Shown here piece after piece: positions 45,166 to 55,800 of a stretch of DNA of 64,000 nt. The first letter of the stretch is position 1; every line of letters starts with the position of its first letter. This DNA is from Dehalococcoidia bacterium. GTDB taxonomy: Bacteria; Chloroflexota; Dehalococcoidia; DSTF01; JACRBR01. A program made the translations under genes and the position numbers. The stretch covers positions 151,521 to 215,520 of the forward strand of contig JBBDXD010000003.1 of the NCBI GenBank assembly GCA_040902535.1, in the 5' to 3' direction. The notes beneath the pieces were generated by a model that did not search any database, had not been told where the DNA came from, and saw nothing but the letters and a program-made list of their open reading frames with translations.

Positions 45166-45438
45166 TCACCGAGGTCGCGTACTCTCGCTGGCCAAGAACT
45201 CATCGAGAGCTTCGCGATGCCCGATCGACGCAGCCTCGGACGCTCGAAGCAGATCCCTCCAGGTCGCCTTCTCCAACGGATCAAGGTGGCCGGGAGGGGA
45301 GAGCGCGTCGCCGAGGATGTAGCGCAGGCGATCGAAGAGTCGCTCGTCCGCAGCCATGTGATCGCGCATGGCGTTGATGTAACGCTGCCAGCCGTCTCGC
45401 GGTGTCACGGTGCCCTCGCTCCACCCCGGCGCAAGCAT
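45166..45438 (-). CDS. Hypothetical protein, 90 residues
   Basis: An ATG at 45438 gives MLAPGWSEGTVTPRDGWQRY, then NAMRDHMAADERLFDRLRYI and LEKATWRDLLRASEAASIGH. The product is acidic, helical and has normal amino-acid balance. It lies 120 bases upstream of the deaminase gene on the same strand. There is no recognised domain or ribosome site. Confidence 0.4.
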   Translation of the reverse strand: MLAPGWSEGTVTPRDGWQRYINAMRDHMAADERLFDRLRYILGDALSPPGHLDPLEKATWRDLLRASEAASIGHREALDEFLASESTRPR

Positions 45439-45523
45439 ACTGAGTGGTCAGTAGCGAACGCAATCCCGCGTCTGACCTGCCCAACCCCTGGTGTACCAAT
45501 GCCTCTGCGATCTGATTCGTCGC

Positions 45524-45712
45524 TTAGCGCGTCGGCACGTGACGGATCTCGCGCTCGACGATCCGCTCGACCATCGCGTCGAGCTCGTCGTCCGGCTCCG
45601 GTAGCTCGAACGGCCCCGTGTACTCCTCAACGCGCTCGTGAAGGCCTCGGCTGTATCGGATCGTTGTCGCACGATTCAAGACGCCAACAATTGATTTGTA
45701 ACCTCGCGGCAA
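45524..45712 (-). pseudogene. Tail fragment related to the 368-codon gene at 46703
   Basis: The end of the frame reads RVEEYTGPFELPEPDDELDA, MVERIVEREIRHVPTR. It nearly repeats the C-terminus of the 46703-47809 product (YTGAFELAEPDDELNAMVER, ending RSVPTR). The first 20 residues do not match. It is best read as a truncated duplicate. Confidence 0.6.
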
Positions 45713-45729
45713 TAGAACATGTCCTCATC

Positions 45730-46116
45730 ATGGTGGTTGCTCGTGTCTCAGACCCATCTGCAGAGACGCCAGTAGTCGTGCTCGCCTATGGGGAATCCTG
45801 CTTCAAATTCGTTTCGTGGTTCCTCCAACAGTCAGGCATACCAAACACGCGCGTGACCGAGATCGTTGCCGCTCAGCGAGAACTCTCTAGGAGCGGAGCT
45901 TGCGTTCTCGTTATCAACTCGCGCGAGAGCAGCGCCTCGATCGCGTCGATCGTGTCGCTGCTGCGTCGAACCGCATCGGACCTCTGCATCATCTGCCTTC
46001 GCGACGGCAGGCATCCCCCGGGCGACACGCCGATCGACGCAAACATCTGCCTGCACGAACCCTACGAGCCGGATTACCTCGCCGATGTTGTGCAGATGGT
46101 CCGAGCCCAGCACTAG
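45730..46116 (+). CDS. Pseudo-receiver-like protein
   Basis: The product is 128 residues, with an alternating strand-helix pattern: VVVLAYGESCFKFVSWFLQQ, then GACVLVINSRESSASIASIV, ASDLCIICLRDG and ICLHEPYEPDYLADVVQMVR. This matches the receiver fold, in which the middle strand normally ends in the phosphoacceptor Asp. Here it reads VLVIN, and the acidic pair near the first strand is absent. It would not be phosphorylated. The ATG at 45730 is the first in-frame ATG after a run of shadow sequence. It sits between the two tail fragments. Confidence 0.5.
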   Translation: MVVARVSDPSAETPVVVLAYGESCFKFVSWFLQQSGIPNTRVTEIVAAQRELSRSGACVLVINSRESSASIASIVSLLRRTASDLCIICLRDGRHPPGDTPIDANICLHEPYEPDYLADVVQMVRAQH

Positions 46117-46191
46117 GACGCGTCCCGCCATGGGTGGCACCCGGTTCAAACGTTGTCGGCCACCTCCTCCGTTCGTGTTGCGCAGGCAGCT

Positions 46192-46293
46192 ACCGCCTGA
46201 GTTCTTCAGAATCCCCCGGATCTCCTGATCAGCGATGCGCGCGATGATCGCCTTCAGGTCGTCGTCGGGTTCCCCGACCGGACTGCTCGGCAT
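46192..46293 (-). pseudogene. Second tail fragment related to the 46703 gene
   Basis: The frame reads MPSSPVGEPDDDLKAIIARI, ADQEIRGILKNSGG. The EPDD.L.A...RI...EIR pattern matches the two other tails (45524 and 46703), although this copy is more diverged. No flanking homology was found. Confidence 0.5.
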
Positions 46294-46428
46294 TTGCCCT
46301 TCAACGGGCCTTCTCTGTGTAGCTAGATCTCCATGCGTGCGAAATTGCAGGGCGCAAAGAGCAGTTCTCAAGTACACAATCGGTAGTACGCCAAGCCTGG
46401 CTCCGCCGACGCGCCCCTTCGATGAAGT

Positions 46429-46578
46429 TCAGCTCGCGAGGTCTTCAGCCTTGCAAGGCACCGCTTCGTCGAAGCGTCCGATGACCTGAACACAGCGGCA
46501 TACGGTGCAGATGCGTCCGATCCGGAGGTTGAGCCACTCGTGCCGGGTATGTTCGGTCTGCTTGTTCTGTGAACTCAT
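46429..46578 (-). CDS. Small Cys-containing protein (49 residues)
   Basis: The ATG at 46578 gives MSSQNKQTEHTRHEWLNLRI and GRICTVCRCVQVIGRFDEAV, then PCKAEDLAS. A CxxCxC cluster with a further Cys and His residues suggests a small metal-binding protein. It is located between the tail fragments and the four-gene cluster, on the same strand. No family was recognised. Confidence 0.4.
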   Translation of the reverse strand: MSSQNKQTEHTRHEWLNLRIGRICTVCRCVQVIGRFDEAVPCKAEDLAS

Positions 46579-46702
46579 GGATGCTCGCCCTTCGACCGGG
46601 CGGAGAATCACTCCGTCGACGTCACCGGGCCGTGTTGTACGTTCGTGGGACTCCTCAGGTTACCAGCATTCCGGCAGGGCTGATTCGGAGCGGAGCCGTC
46701 GC

Positions 46703-47809
46703 CTACCGCGTCGGCACGCTCCGCATCTCGCGCTCGACGATCCGCTCGACCATCGCGTTGAGCTCGTCGTCTGGCTCCGCCAACTCGAAGGCGCCGGTGT
46801 ACGTCTGGACCTGCTCGTGCAAGTCCGTCAGCATCGCCTTCGCCTCGCCGAAGCGCTCACGGGCGGTCCGGGGTGCCACACGTCCTCGCCACCGAACTCC
46901 TCCGTGAACTCGTCGATCTTCTGCTCGACGGCCCGCAGCTCGCGCCAGTTCTCGCGGACCGCCGCGCGTAGCTGCACCGCGACCAGGCGGGCGGTCTGCT
47001 CGTCGAAGCGCCCTACGTCTTCGGGCAGGACGAGCGGCAGACTCCATGTCCAGGGGCAGGTCGAAGGTGCAGGCGCCGCCGTCGAGCACGGTCTTGATGA
47101 ACGCCTGGTCCTTCCGCCGGCGCTCCACCTCGCGCCAGCGCTCGTCGGGGCGCACGTCGTACTCGATCCCGAGGTCGGGCGGCACCGCGACCGGCGCACC
47201 GATCCAGTCGAAGAACGCGCCGCACTCGATCTGCATGCGCTTGCCCTTGCCCGACGCCATGAGCGTCCCATCCACGACCGCCTCGCGCATCGCGGCGAGC
47301 TTGGCGTCACGCACGCGGTACCACGCCTCGTCGCTCGGCTGCTGGTTGCCGTCCTCGCCCGTCTCGTAGTCGGCGTCGTCCCAGGCGTGGTGGTACTCCG
47401 TGTACAGCATCGCGCACTCGTCGATCGGGATCAGCTCCTTGCGCTCTTCCTGCTCGCGCTCGCGGTACGCGCTCTCCGTGATCGGCTCGCGGCCGCTCAT
47501 CGCGAACGCTGCACGGATGCCGTACATCTGCATGGCCGCAATGCGCATCGACTCGAGCCAGTAGAAGCGCAGTTCTTCCTGCTTGGCGCGTCCGTGGATG
47601 ATGTCGATGACGTGCGCGAGGTCGCTGTTCGCAGCGTTCATCATGCCGATGTAGCGGTTGAATTCCTCCGTCTGCTTGTCAGTCGTGCTGCTCAGGAGCA
47701 CGAGATCCTGCGGCTTGCTCGCCTTGTAGTCGTGGAGCGTCATGATGGCGCGCTCCTTCACGTTCAGGAGCGGGAACATGCGGTCGAGGCGCTTGTTGGC
47801 GTCCGTCAT
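46703..47809 (-). CDS. Uncharacterised 368-codon protein, last of a four-ORF cluster
   Basis: The first 255 residues are continuous and well-formed (LDRMFPLLNVKERAIMTLHD, EEFNRYIGMMNAANSDLAHV, GAFFDWIGAPVAVPPDLGIE). A single extra base near 47044 puts the next 60 residues out of frame. In the neighbouring frame they read LPLVLPEDVGRFDEQTARLV and WRELRAVEQKIDEFTEEFGG. A second shift at the C-run near 46877 restores the original frame, which ends LTDLHEQVQTYTGAFELAEP through VPTR. The two shifts compensate, which is typical of assembly errors. Its ATG overlaps the TGA of the preceding gene (ATGA). The function is unknown. Confidence 0.65.
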   Translation of the reverse strand: MTDANKRLDRMFPLLNVKERAIMTLHDYKASKPQDLVLLSSTTDKQTEEFNRYIGMMNAANSDLAHVIDIIHGRAKQEELRFYWLESMRIAAMQMYGIRAAFAMSGREPITESAYREREQEERKELIPIDECAMLYTEYHHAWDDADYETGEDGNQQPSDEAWYRVRDAKLAAMREAVVDGTLMASGKGKRMQIECGAFFDWIGAPVAVPPDLGIEYDVRPDERWREVERRRKDQAFIKTVLDGGACTFDLPLDMESAARPARRRRALRRADRPPGRGAATRGGPRELARAAGRRAEDRRVHGGVRWRGRVAPRTARERFGEAKAMLTDLHEQVQTYTGAFELAEPDDELNAMVERIVEREMRSVPTR

Positions 47810-48201
47810 CGCCGCGACTTCGCCGCCTGCTGGCGCGGCTTCAGGATGGCCTCCAGTTCGGCCACGCGCTGCTCCAGTTCGCCCGTCTCCAGCAATTTCG
47901 TCGCCGCCTGCATCGCCGAGATGAGGAGCCGGCCACGCGCCACGGAGTTGTCCATGCCGAGGGCGTCGAAGGTGACGATCTCGATGACGCGCCGGATGTT
48001 CTGGACGGTCTCCAAGCCTTCGACGTCGTAGGCGCCGGCGAGCGTCGACTCGCGCCGCCTCCGCTGTCCGCCGAGCCTGCGTGCCTGCGCCGCTTCCTCG
48101 GCGTGCTCCGGTGAGTGCCAGAAGCAGAACTCGTGCTCATGCATGGGCGCCGAGCGGCAGCGGTCGCCGTCCTGTTTGATCGCCCTGCATGTGCGCGCCA
48201 C
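47806..48201 (-). CDS. Zinc-motif protein of unknown function (131 residues)
   Basis: The product begins with a Cys/His-rich segment (RTCRAIKQDGDRCRSAPMHE and HEFCFWHSPEHAEEAAQARR, with Cys, Cys, Cys and a His ligand set) and continues as an acidic helical domain (YDVEGLETVQNIRRVIEIVT, LISAMQAATKLLETGELEQR). This layout of a zinc-ribbon-like N-terminus plus a coiled-coil tail is shared by a family common in soil and metagenome bacteria. Its function is not known to me. The GTG start at 48201 overlaps the TAG of the upstream ORF (TAGTG), and an alternative TTG lies at 48207. The stop overlaps the next start. Confidence 0.7.
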   Translation of the reverse strand: MARTCRAIKQDGDRCRSAPMHEHEFCFWHSPEHAEEAAQARRLGGQRRRRESTLAGAYDVEGLETVQNIRRVIEIVTFDALGMDNSVARGRLLISAMQAATKLLETGELEQRVAELEAILKPRQQAAKSRR

Positions 48202-48425
48202 TACCAATCGGTACCTCTGCTTGTCCCGGCGGAAGGTACTGTCCCGCTATCCAGCGATAGTGACGGTTCGCCGTCGGCGATGATCGCGTCGATGAGTGCC
48301 AGCGGGAGACGCTCGTCTTCGTGCGTCGTTCGCGGTTCTTCGTGGCGGTACGCGATGCGCGGCGGCAGCGTTGCGATCGCAAGAGAGAGAGCGACACGCC
48401 CCGCGAGGAGCGCGTCGTTCTGCAG
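48201..48425 (-). CDS. Hypothetical small protein in the zinc-motif cluster
   Basis: The frame encodes NDALLAGRVALSLAIATLPP, RIAYRHEEPRTTHEDERLPL and ALIDAIIADGEPSLSLDSGT, ending at a TAG that overlaps the start of the following gene. Codon usage looks like a real gene. No ATG or GTG starts it: the first candidate in frame is a CTG at 48425, so the 5' end is unresolved or lost to a shift. The overlap with the next gene supports its being translated. Confidence 0.42.
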   Translation of the reverse strand: MQNDALLAGRVALSLAIATLPPRIAYRHEEPRTTHEDERLPLALIDAIIADGEPSLSLDSGTVPSAGTSRGTDW

Positions 48426-48436
48426 GAGGTGGCGGG

Positions 48437-48589
48437 TTAGCTCTGCGTGTGCGTCAGCGCGTGCGTCGTCGCCGCCTTGAGCGTCGGGAACGTCTCGGGG
48501 CAGACGCCGCACCCGTACGAATCGTGGCTCGCCGCCCGCGCCGCCTTCTTCGTGGCCTTCTTGGCGCTCTTCTTCCTGATGTGCGCATA
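48437..48589 (-). CDS. Truncated small C2H2 zinc-finger protein
   Basis: The frame carries a Lys-rich arm (RKKSAKKATKKAARAA) and ends with YGCGVCPETFPTLKAATTHA, LTHTQS. The ligands are spaced Cys-x2-Cys-x12-His-x3-His, an exact classical C2H2 finger, which is uncommon in bacteria. No start codon exists before the junction with the methyltransferase remnant near 48590, so the N-terminus was probably cut off. It heads the four-ORF cluster. Confidence 0.55.
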   Translation of the reverse strand, partial: YAHIRKKSAKKATKKAARAASHDSYGCGVCPETFPTLKAATTHALTHTQS

Positions 48590-48593
48590 TCGA

Positions 48594-49620
48594 AGCTCGT
48601 GTCGGCCGATTGGTCGTTCGCGGATTCAGATACCGGATACCTAACGCACTCCCTTCACCCCTACGCAGCAAAGTTCGTGCCCCAACTTGCACGCCTTCTC
48701 ATAGAGACGTTGTCTACACAAGGTGACGTCGTCCTTGATCCCTTCTGCGGCAGCGGCACAACTTTGGCGGAGGCCATGTTGCTCGGGCGCCGGGCGATTG
48801 GCGTCGACGCGAACCCTTTGGCAAAATCATATCGGCGGCAAAATGCGCTCTGTTCGACGATCGTGATTGGGTCGCCATCAAAGAGAAAGCGGGCGCGGCG
48901 CCATTGGCTGCAAGGCCTAGGGGGCCTCGATCGCGAGTACCTGAGCAGCTGGCGAACATACCGAGTCTCAGAATCCTGCTTCGAAACCGAGACGATAATT
49001 GACGACAACACCGCTAGTGAGAGCCACCTCGCCTGGATCGTGGTGGCACCTTCACAAAACGAGAGAATCTCGGCGATCTCCTCAACGACGTGAGGAATGA
49101 ACCAGAACCGTAGAACATCTTCATCCGGTCGCCAATGGAGCGACCTGAAGGGCTCCTCGTTGGCGAACAAGGGGTGCCTTGGCCCTGAGAGCAAACGTGC
49201 TTCGAGAAAGGAGCCTCTAACGGGCTGCATAAGGCGATGTAGCGCGGAGATCGCATGGAGCCTCTTCTGCGTTCGTCTGAGAAGAGAGCACGGGTAGTAG
49301 CAGCGGTCGCATGCGAACTCGATCGGCGACGCCCGCCGGCTCGGAAACGATGAACACGGCCATGCATCCTTCGATGCCATCGTGACGTCGCCTCCTTATG
49401 CAACGGCGCTGCCTTACATCGATACAGATCGACTTAGTCTCGTGTTCTTCGGCCTCAGTCAGAGGAATGTCACCCTCGTTGCCAGCGCTCCGCAATGCCT
49501 CGCTTCTTAGTCGAAAGTCGTGCTTGGCGGGCCAAGTCATCATGTTGACCTCGACTAGAGACCCAGCCATCCGCATGCGGACAGCCGTGCGATCGAACTT
49601 CCCGACGTGCGAAGTATCCG
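48594..49620 (+). pseudogene. DNA N4/N6-adenine or -cytosine methyltransferase, multiply frameshifted
   Basis: The first block is YLTHSLHPYAAKFVPQLARL and LDPFCGSGTTLAEAMLLGRR with AIGVDANPLA, the SAM-binding motif. The sequence then jumps frame to AAKCALFDDRDWVAIKEKAG and VPEQLANIPSLR. Later come SEKRARVVAAVA, and after another shift IGDARRLGNDEHGHASFDAI with VTSPPYATALPYIDTDRLSL. The catalytic SPPY motif is therefore present but in a different frame. At least four shifts and in-frame stops separate the blocks. The N-terminus is missing at about 48594, exactly where the minus-strand zinc-finger cluster begins. No restriction gene was found. Confidence 0.8.
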
Positions 49621-49892
49621 GCGCCGAAGTCGATGGATGCGGCCGTAATGCCGAAGGCGAGAGGTCCCCCCGGATGCCGGAACTGCGAGAAGATTGACAT
49701 CAAATTTGGACTAGTTGACGCAATAGATATCTAGGCCGTATTCTCGGCCCCTAAGTTCGCCACGGCGCATCCACTCGGCGGACTTCCTCGCGGTTTTGAG
49801 TCCTTGGCATGGGGACAAGTGGGCCACCGCCCGATGGGGGTGTCGCCCGTGCCCTAGTGCGCACGCCAGCACGGCGCGCGTCGGGGGTCGTC
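49621..49892. other. Upstream region of the giant surface-protein gene
   Basis: Bases 49621-49892 hold no recognisable gene. GACGCAATAGATATCT at 49715-49730 distantly resembles the dispersed repeat family. No clear promoter was identified. Confidence 0.4.
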
Positions 49893-52800
49893 ATGCTTCG
49901 TCGTCTGTCCATCTTTGCGGCCGTCGTGGTGCTCACCGCGCTTTGTTCGCGCGGCACATACCAGGCCGAAGCGGTCGATCCGAACGCTACGGATATCATC
50001 ACGGCGCTTCAATCCGCCGACGGCGTGCTCGACTCGCTCGCCGGGTACGACGTGCTCGGCGAGGACGTCCCGTTGACCGAACAGGACATTAGCGACGCGC
50101 TGAACCTGTCGTCCCTGTTCAGCGACGTGCTCGGAAGCGGTCTCGACGACACCGACCTCGACGCGCTGGAGAGTTCGCTCGAAGGGGCGGATACGACGCT
50201 CGGCAGCGTCGACGTGGTCGTCGGCTGCGATGGCACCTGCGACGGCGGCGAGGATCCCGTTGCCGTCACGCAGACGGGGGACGTGATCTCCGTCCACGTG
50301 CCGATTAACGCATCGGCCAGCATTCCGATTGACATGGCGTTCGCGAGCGACAACGTCACGCTGGATGGCGGCGCGCTCGACATCGAGTTTTCGGCCGCGA
50401 CGACACTGGACTTTGAACTGAACACCGCCGTCGCCGACATCGACGGCCTGGCGCAGGCCTTCGTGGTCGTCGGCGAGCCGACGATCGAGTTCCGGGCGAA
50501 CACCGACACCGGATCGCTCACCACCTTCACGGCGCAACTCGGGTTCACGGAGGTCTCGGTCAGCGGCGACGTCGACCTCAGCTTCGGGGCCGACATCACG
50601 CTCCAGGACCCCGAGAACGCTGCCTCGAACCCGACGATCACGCTGGATGAGTTCACCTCGACGGCGCTTGCCGACCTGGTAGACGCCTCGCTGTCGGCCG
50701 GAAGCCTCACCGGCACCGTCACGTTCGATACGACGCTCATCCCCGGCACGACCGATGGCACGCTCACGTTCAACGACACGACAGCACCGCTGGGCGACGA
50801 CTTTACGTTCGACCTGGACGACGCCGGCCTGGACAAGCTGCGCAACATGACGCCGCGCGATGCGTTCCGGGCGCTGCAGCGCTTGAACTCGTGGCTCGAT
50901 GGCTTGCAGGCGGGCGGCGTGCTCGACGTACAGCTTCCGCTCATCGGCGGCGACTACACCGACGTGCTGGCAATCGGCGAAAAGCTCGGCAACGCGATCG
51001 ACGGGGCGCCGGAGACGGCGTGTGGCGGAGACACGGCCGACGATGACGGCGACGGCCGCATCAACGATGGCTGCCCGACAGCGGGTTCACCGGAGACGGG
51101 CGCCGAGTGCGCCAATGACACCAACGACGATGGCGACGGAGGCGGCCAGATCAACGACGGCTGCCCGATCGCCGGCGGGCTCCTGAAGCTGGACGACCCG
51201 CTCACGCCGCTCAATGAAGAGGGCGACCCGGACTTCGACGACGCGGTCGAACTGGGCGAGAAGCTCGCGGAGAGGCTGGGCCTTTCCGGCGACATAACAC
51301 CGTCGTTCAGCAATACCGGCACCGGCGACCTGACGTATGTGATCGGCTTCGCGGACGGGGCGACGAAGAACATCCCCGTGGACTTTAGCGGCAGCCTCGA
51401 TGTGCTTTCAGGGATCTCGGTCACCGGAGGCGCCAACTTCGGCTTCCAGGCCGGGTACGAGGCGGCGCTCACGCTCGGCCTTGACCTCTCGGCACAGCCG
51501 ACGGAAGACGGCGCGGGCATCGGCTCGTGCGAGGACGGTATCGACAACAGCGCGGAGCCGGACAACGCCCTGCCCGATGATGGACAGATCGACGCGTTCG
51601 ACGGCGACTGCGCCGGAACGAAGACGATCGAACAGCGAGCGTTCGTCGAGGTCGGGACATCCGCGGGCACGCCCGAACTGACAGCCGGCCTGAAGGCGAC
51701 GGCGACCAACGTCACGGCTTCGGCTCGCATCGCGATCCTGGAAGCGACGATCTCGGACGCTGACATCACGGTCGCCTCCACCGGCGAAGAAGACGGCGAC
51801 GGAGCCGGAAGCTGCGCGGACGGCGTCGACAACGGCGACACGGACGGCATCGACGCCGAGGACCCGGACTGCGCATCGATCGAGATCGACATCTACGACG
51901 ACGGCGGCGACGGAAGGCTGACGCTGGAGGAACTCTTCAACGTGCTCGGCGACTCGACGCCGGGCGGTCCGACATTCGCGCCGGAGGCGCACGTCGCCAT
52001 CGACGGCACGCTCGCGGTGGCGGCGGAACTGGGCGGCCAGGACGTGGGCGGCGGCAACATCGTGCTGTCGGGGACGCTCGACGGTCCACTCACGAGCCCA
52101 TCGGACCTGTTCGACAACTTCTCAGTCGACGGCAGCGATCTGAAGACGAGCGACCTGTTCAACTTCAGTCCCTGCGGAACCGCCGACGACGAAGACGGCG
52201 ACGGCAAAGTGAATGACGGCTGCCCGCAGGTCGGCGACGGCCCGGAGAGCGGAGCGGACTGCGATGACTCGGTCGACAGCGACAGCGACAGCGCAATCAA
52301 CGACGGCTGTCCCGGGCTTTCGGACCCGGAGTCCGAGAGCATCGCGATGCTCGACAAGATCGTGGCGCTCGTGCGCGCGCTGGCGGATCAGATCGAAGCG
52401 ATGGAAGAAAGCGACATCGGCAGTTCGCTCAGCGACCCGCTGCCGCTCATCGGCACAAGCTTCAAGGACCTGTTGAGCTACGCCGACGCGATCAACGACC
52501 TGGCGGATCAGCTCGAAAGCACTGCCGAAGAGGGTGCGGACTGCGATAACAACACCGACGACGATGGTGACAGCTACATCAACGATGGCTGCCCAACCCA
52601 GACCGGCGTGCCTGAGTCTGCGGACCAGTGCGCGCCCTCCAACAACGCCAGCGACGAAGACAACGACGCCGTCGCGGCGGGCATCCAGCCCGACGTTCCC
52701 GCGGCGGTCAATGACGGCTGCCCGGCGGTAATCCCGACGCTGCAGCGCGTCGAGACGCAGCTCGAGAAGCTCCTCTCCGATGCCTTCGACAGCCTCGGGG

Positions 52801-55800
52801 CGGACGATCCGAACGTATTGGAGTTGACGCACAGCGCGCCGGGCACCGCACGCGACACGAACGTGCAGGGGCTCGACGTGAGCATCACGCTCGACACGGC
52901 GGGCGGCGAGAACGATCTGCTCTTCAAAGCAGATGTCGACGTCACGCTCAAGCACGCGAGTACGCTCAATACGGATCTCTCGGCGATTGCGGGCTTCGGC
53001 GACCTGGACCTGGTCGCGCTCGACGCCTCGGGCCAGGTTGAGGCAAATGTCACCGCGGTGCTCGACCTTGACTTCGGTCTGGATCTCGATGACTTCACGC
53101 CGTTCGTACTTGGTTCGACTGGCATGTCGATCGACGCTTCACTCGTAGCCGATGACTTCGTGATTGAAGCCGCGCTCGGCCCGCTTGAGGTTAGCATCGG
53201 CACGCACGACCCGGTCGCGGAGGCAATCTGCGGCGCCGACACAACGGACAACGACAAGGACGGCCGCGTCAACGACGGCTGCGCGACCGATGTCGTGCCG
53301 GAAGACGATGGCGCCGGCGAATGCGACAACGACGTGGACGAGGATGCCGACGGTACGGCCGACGACGGTTGCCCGGAGGGCAGCGCGCCCGCGGCGACGG
53401 GCGTCGCCGAAACGACCTGCGACGAGGTGCCCGCCGTCGACGAGGACGGTGACGGCCAGTTCAACGACGGCTGTGTCTCATGGGCAGACAAAGGCCGCCT
53501 GTATCTCGGCGCGCAGTTCGACGTCGCCGAGCAGCATGGTGACACGGAGCGCGTAGCGCTCGCCGATCTGGACTTCTCGGGGCCCGGGACGGCCTTCGAC
53601 GGCCCGGATACACAGCCTGCACAGTGCGAGAACATCGGCTCGGCCGGTGCGCACGATGCGTGCGCCGTGCTGCCGCTGTATTTCGAGGGCGTGGCGATCG
53701 GCGACGAGACGACGGCGGCGCACCACATCGAGGTGGGGATCGCCGACATCACCGACCTCGGCACGCTCGATGCGACGTTCCCTGACCCGTCCGCGATCGA
53801 AGACCTGATCGCGCAGCAACTGATCAACCTGGCGCTGCTGCACTCCGGCCTGGGTGAATTCTTCGACAAGCTGCGCGATTTGTTGAACGGCGAAATCTTC
53901 GGGTTCGAGTTGCCGCTCGTTGGCGACCAACTCGACGAAGCGATCGCGTTCGTCGACAAGATCGAGGCGGAGCTGATTGCGGAGTTCGCTTCAGACCCGC
54001 TCAGCGTCGGACCGCCCGCCGTCAATACGAGCGACGTGGCGGGGTTGCTGGATCCATTCCGCGACACCGTCGGCACCGCGCTCAATGACGCGGGCATCCT
54101 CGCCGACACGGACGGCGATGGGACCATCGAGCCTACCGGAGCCGACGGCGACTTCCTGTACGAGTTCTTCTGTGACGGGAATCCCTGCATCGCGCCGGAG
54201 ACCGACTGCACGGGTTCTGCCGACGATGATGCCGACGGCAAACGAAACGATGGCTGTCCGCAGGTCGGCAACTTCGCCGAATCCGGGGCGGAGTGTGACG
54301 ATGCGCTCGACAGCGATGCTGCCGCGGAGACCGGCGGCACGCTCGCCGCGCCCGACGGCACTGTGAACGATGGTTGCTTCGCGCCCGACGGCTTTGACCC
54401 GCCGGCGGGTGACATCACGGAGATCCGCTTCAACGTGCGCCTCGGTCAGCAGGGCGAGACCGGGCTGGACGCGGACTTCAACATCGGCATTCCGGGCTTG
54501 AGCCTGCAATCGCGTGGCGCGGACGAGGCGCAGATCGAGGCGACCTGGCAGATCGACCTGGGCTTTGGCGTCAACAAGGAGGACGGCTTCTTCCTGCTCA
54601 CCCATGAGCCTGAAGGGCCGGCCGAGACGCCCGAGCAGTGCAACGACGACTACCTTGACAACGACAACGACGGCGTGCCGAACGACGGCTGTGATGAGCT
54701 GACGGTGGGCGCCGAAGTGACGCTCGGCGGCGCGGAGCTCGAAGGCGAGTTGGGTTTCCTGCTCGTGCGCGTCAAGGACGGCGACCCGGCGCAGGCCTGC
54801 AGCTTCGCAGTTACGAGCACCGACGCGCCATGTCTGCCAGGCGGCGACGAGGCGGACCCGCAGTCCGTGTTCCGTCCGCAGTTCACCATCAATCTCATGG
54901 ACCCCGGCGCGTCGCCGGACGGAAAGTTGACATTCACCGACGTCGCGAACATGCCGTCATTCAGCGACCTGGTCGAGTTCGACCTGACGGCCGATGCTGA
55001 CGTCAACCTGCACATCGAAACATCGATCGCGGGCGAGGCGGCGCTGCCGAAGCTGATCGGCGACTTCAAGCTTGACTGGCACTGGTCACTCAACGGTGAG
55101 AATGACACCGACAAGCTCGAAGATCCGAACGCGAACGCTTGCACGGACACGTCGCCGGGTGGCGGCATCAACGCCGAGGACACGGGACAGAACTGCCTGG
55201 GCCTGATGATCGACGACCTTGTGCTGGACGCGGGCACGTTCATCAGCAAGTTCCTGGCGCCGACGTTCTCTGACATCCAGGAATATACGCGCCCACTTCA
55301 GCCCGTGATCGACGTGCTGGAGGCGTGCATCCCCGTGCTGTCCGAGATGTCCGGTTCGTGCCAGTCGCTGCTGACACTGATCGAGACCTTCGGGCCATCC
55401 GATCCACGGTTGGAACTGATCATCACGGTCGTGAAGATCGTGTCGTTCGTCAACAGCATCCCGACAACGGCACCCGGAGGCGACCTCACGATACCGATCG
55501 GCGATGGTTCGTTTGGGCTTGACGGCGCCCTGCTCCAGAAGGGCACGCTGCCCGCATCGCAGGCGCGAAGCGCCTACACGGATACCATCGACGGACTCGC
55601 ATCGCTCCTCGACGGCGTCGACGACACGTTCGGGCCGGCGGCGACGGACGGCGATGTGACGAGCGTCACCGGTACGAAGTCGATCGGTTTCAGCTTCCCG
55701 GTGTGGGACGACCCTGGCCAGTTGCTGACGCTGATGTTCGGCCAGGACGTCGTACTGGTGCAGCTCGACGCCGAAGCCGAAGCGAGCTTCAACTACAGCC

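Noticed and set aside
46505..48031. 508-codon plus-strand frame rich in Arg/His/Leu
   Set aside because: It is antisense to the 368-codon and 131-residue genes, which have better composition and overlapping start/stop signals.
48661..49380. 239-codon minus-strand frame
   Set aside because: It is antisense to the methyltransferase remnant, whose motifs are clear on the plus strand.
52574..54433. 619-codon Ser/Pro-rich minus-strand frame inside the giant gene
   Set aside because: It is a shadow of Asp/Gly-rich codons; it lacks any start signal or domain.
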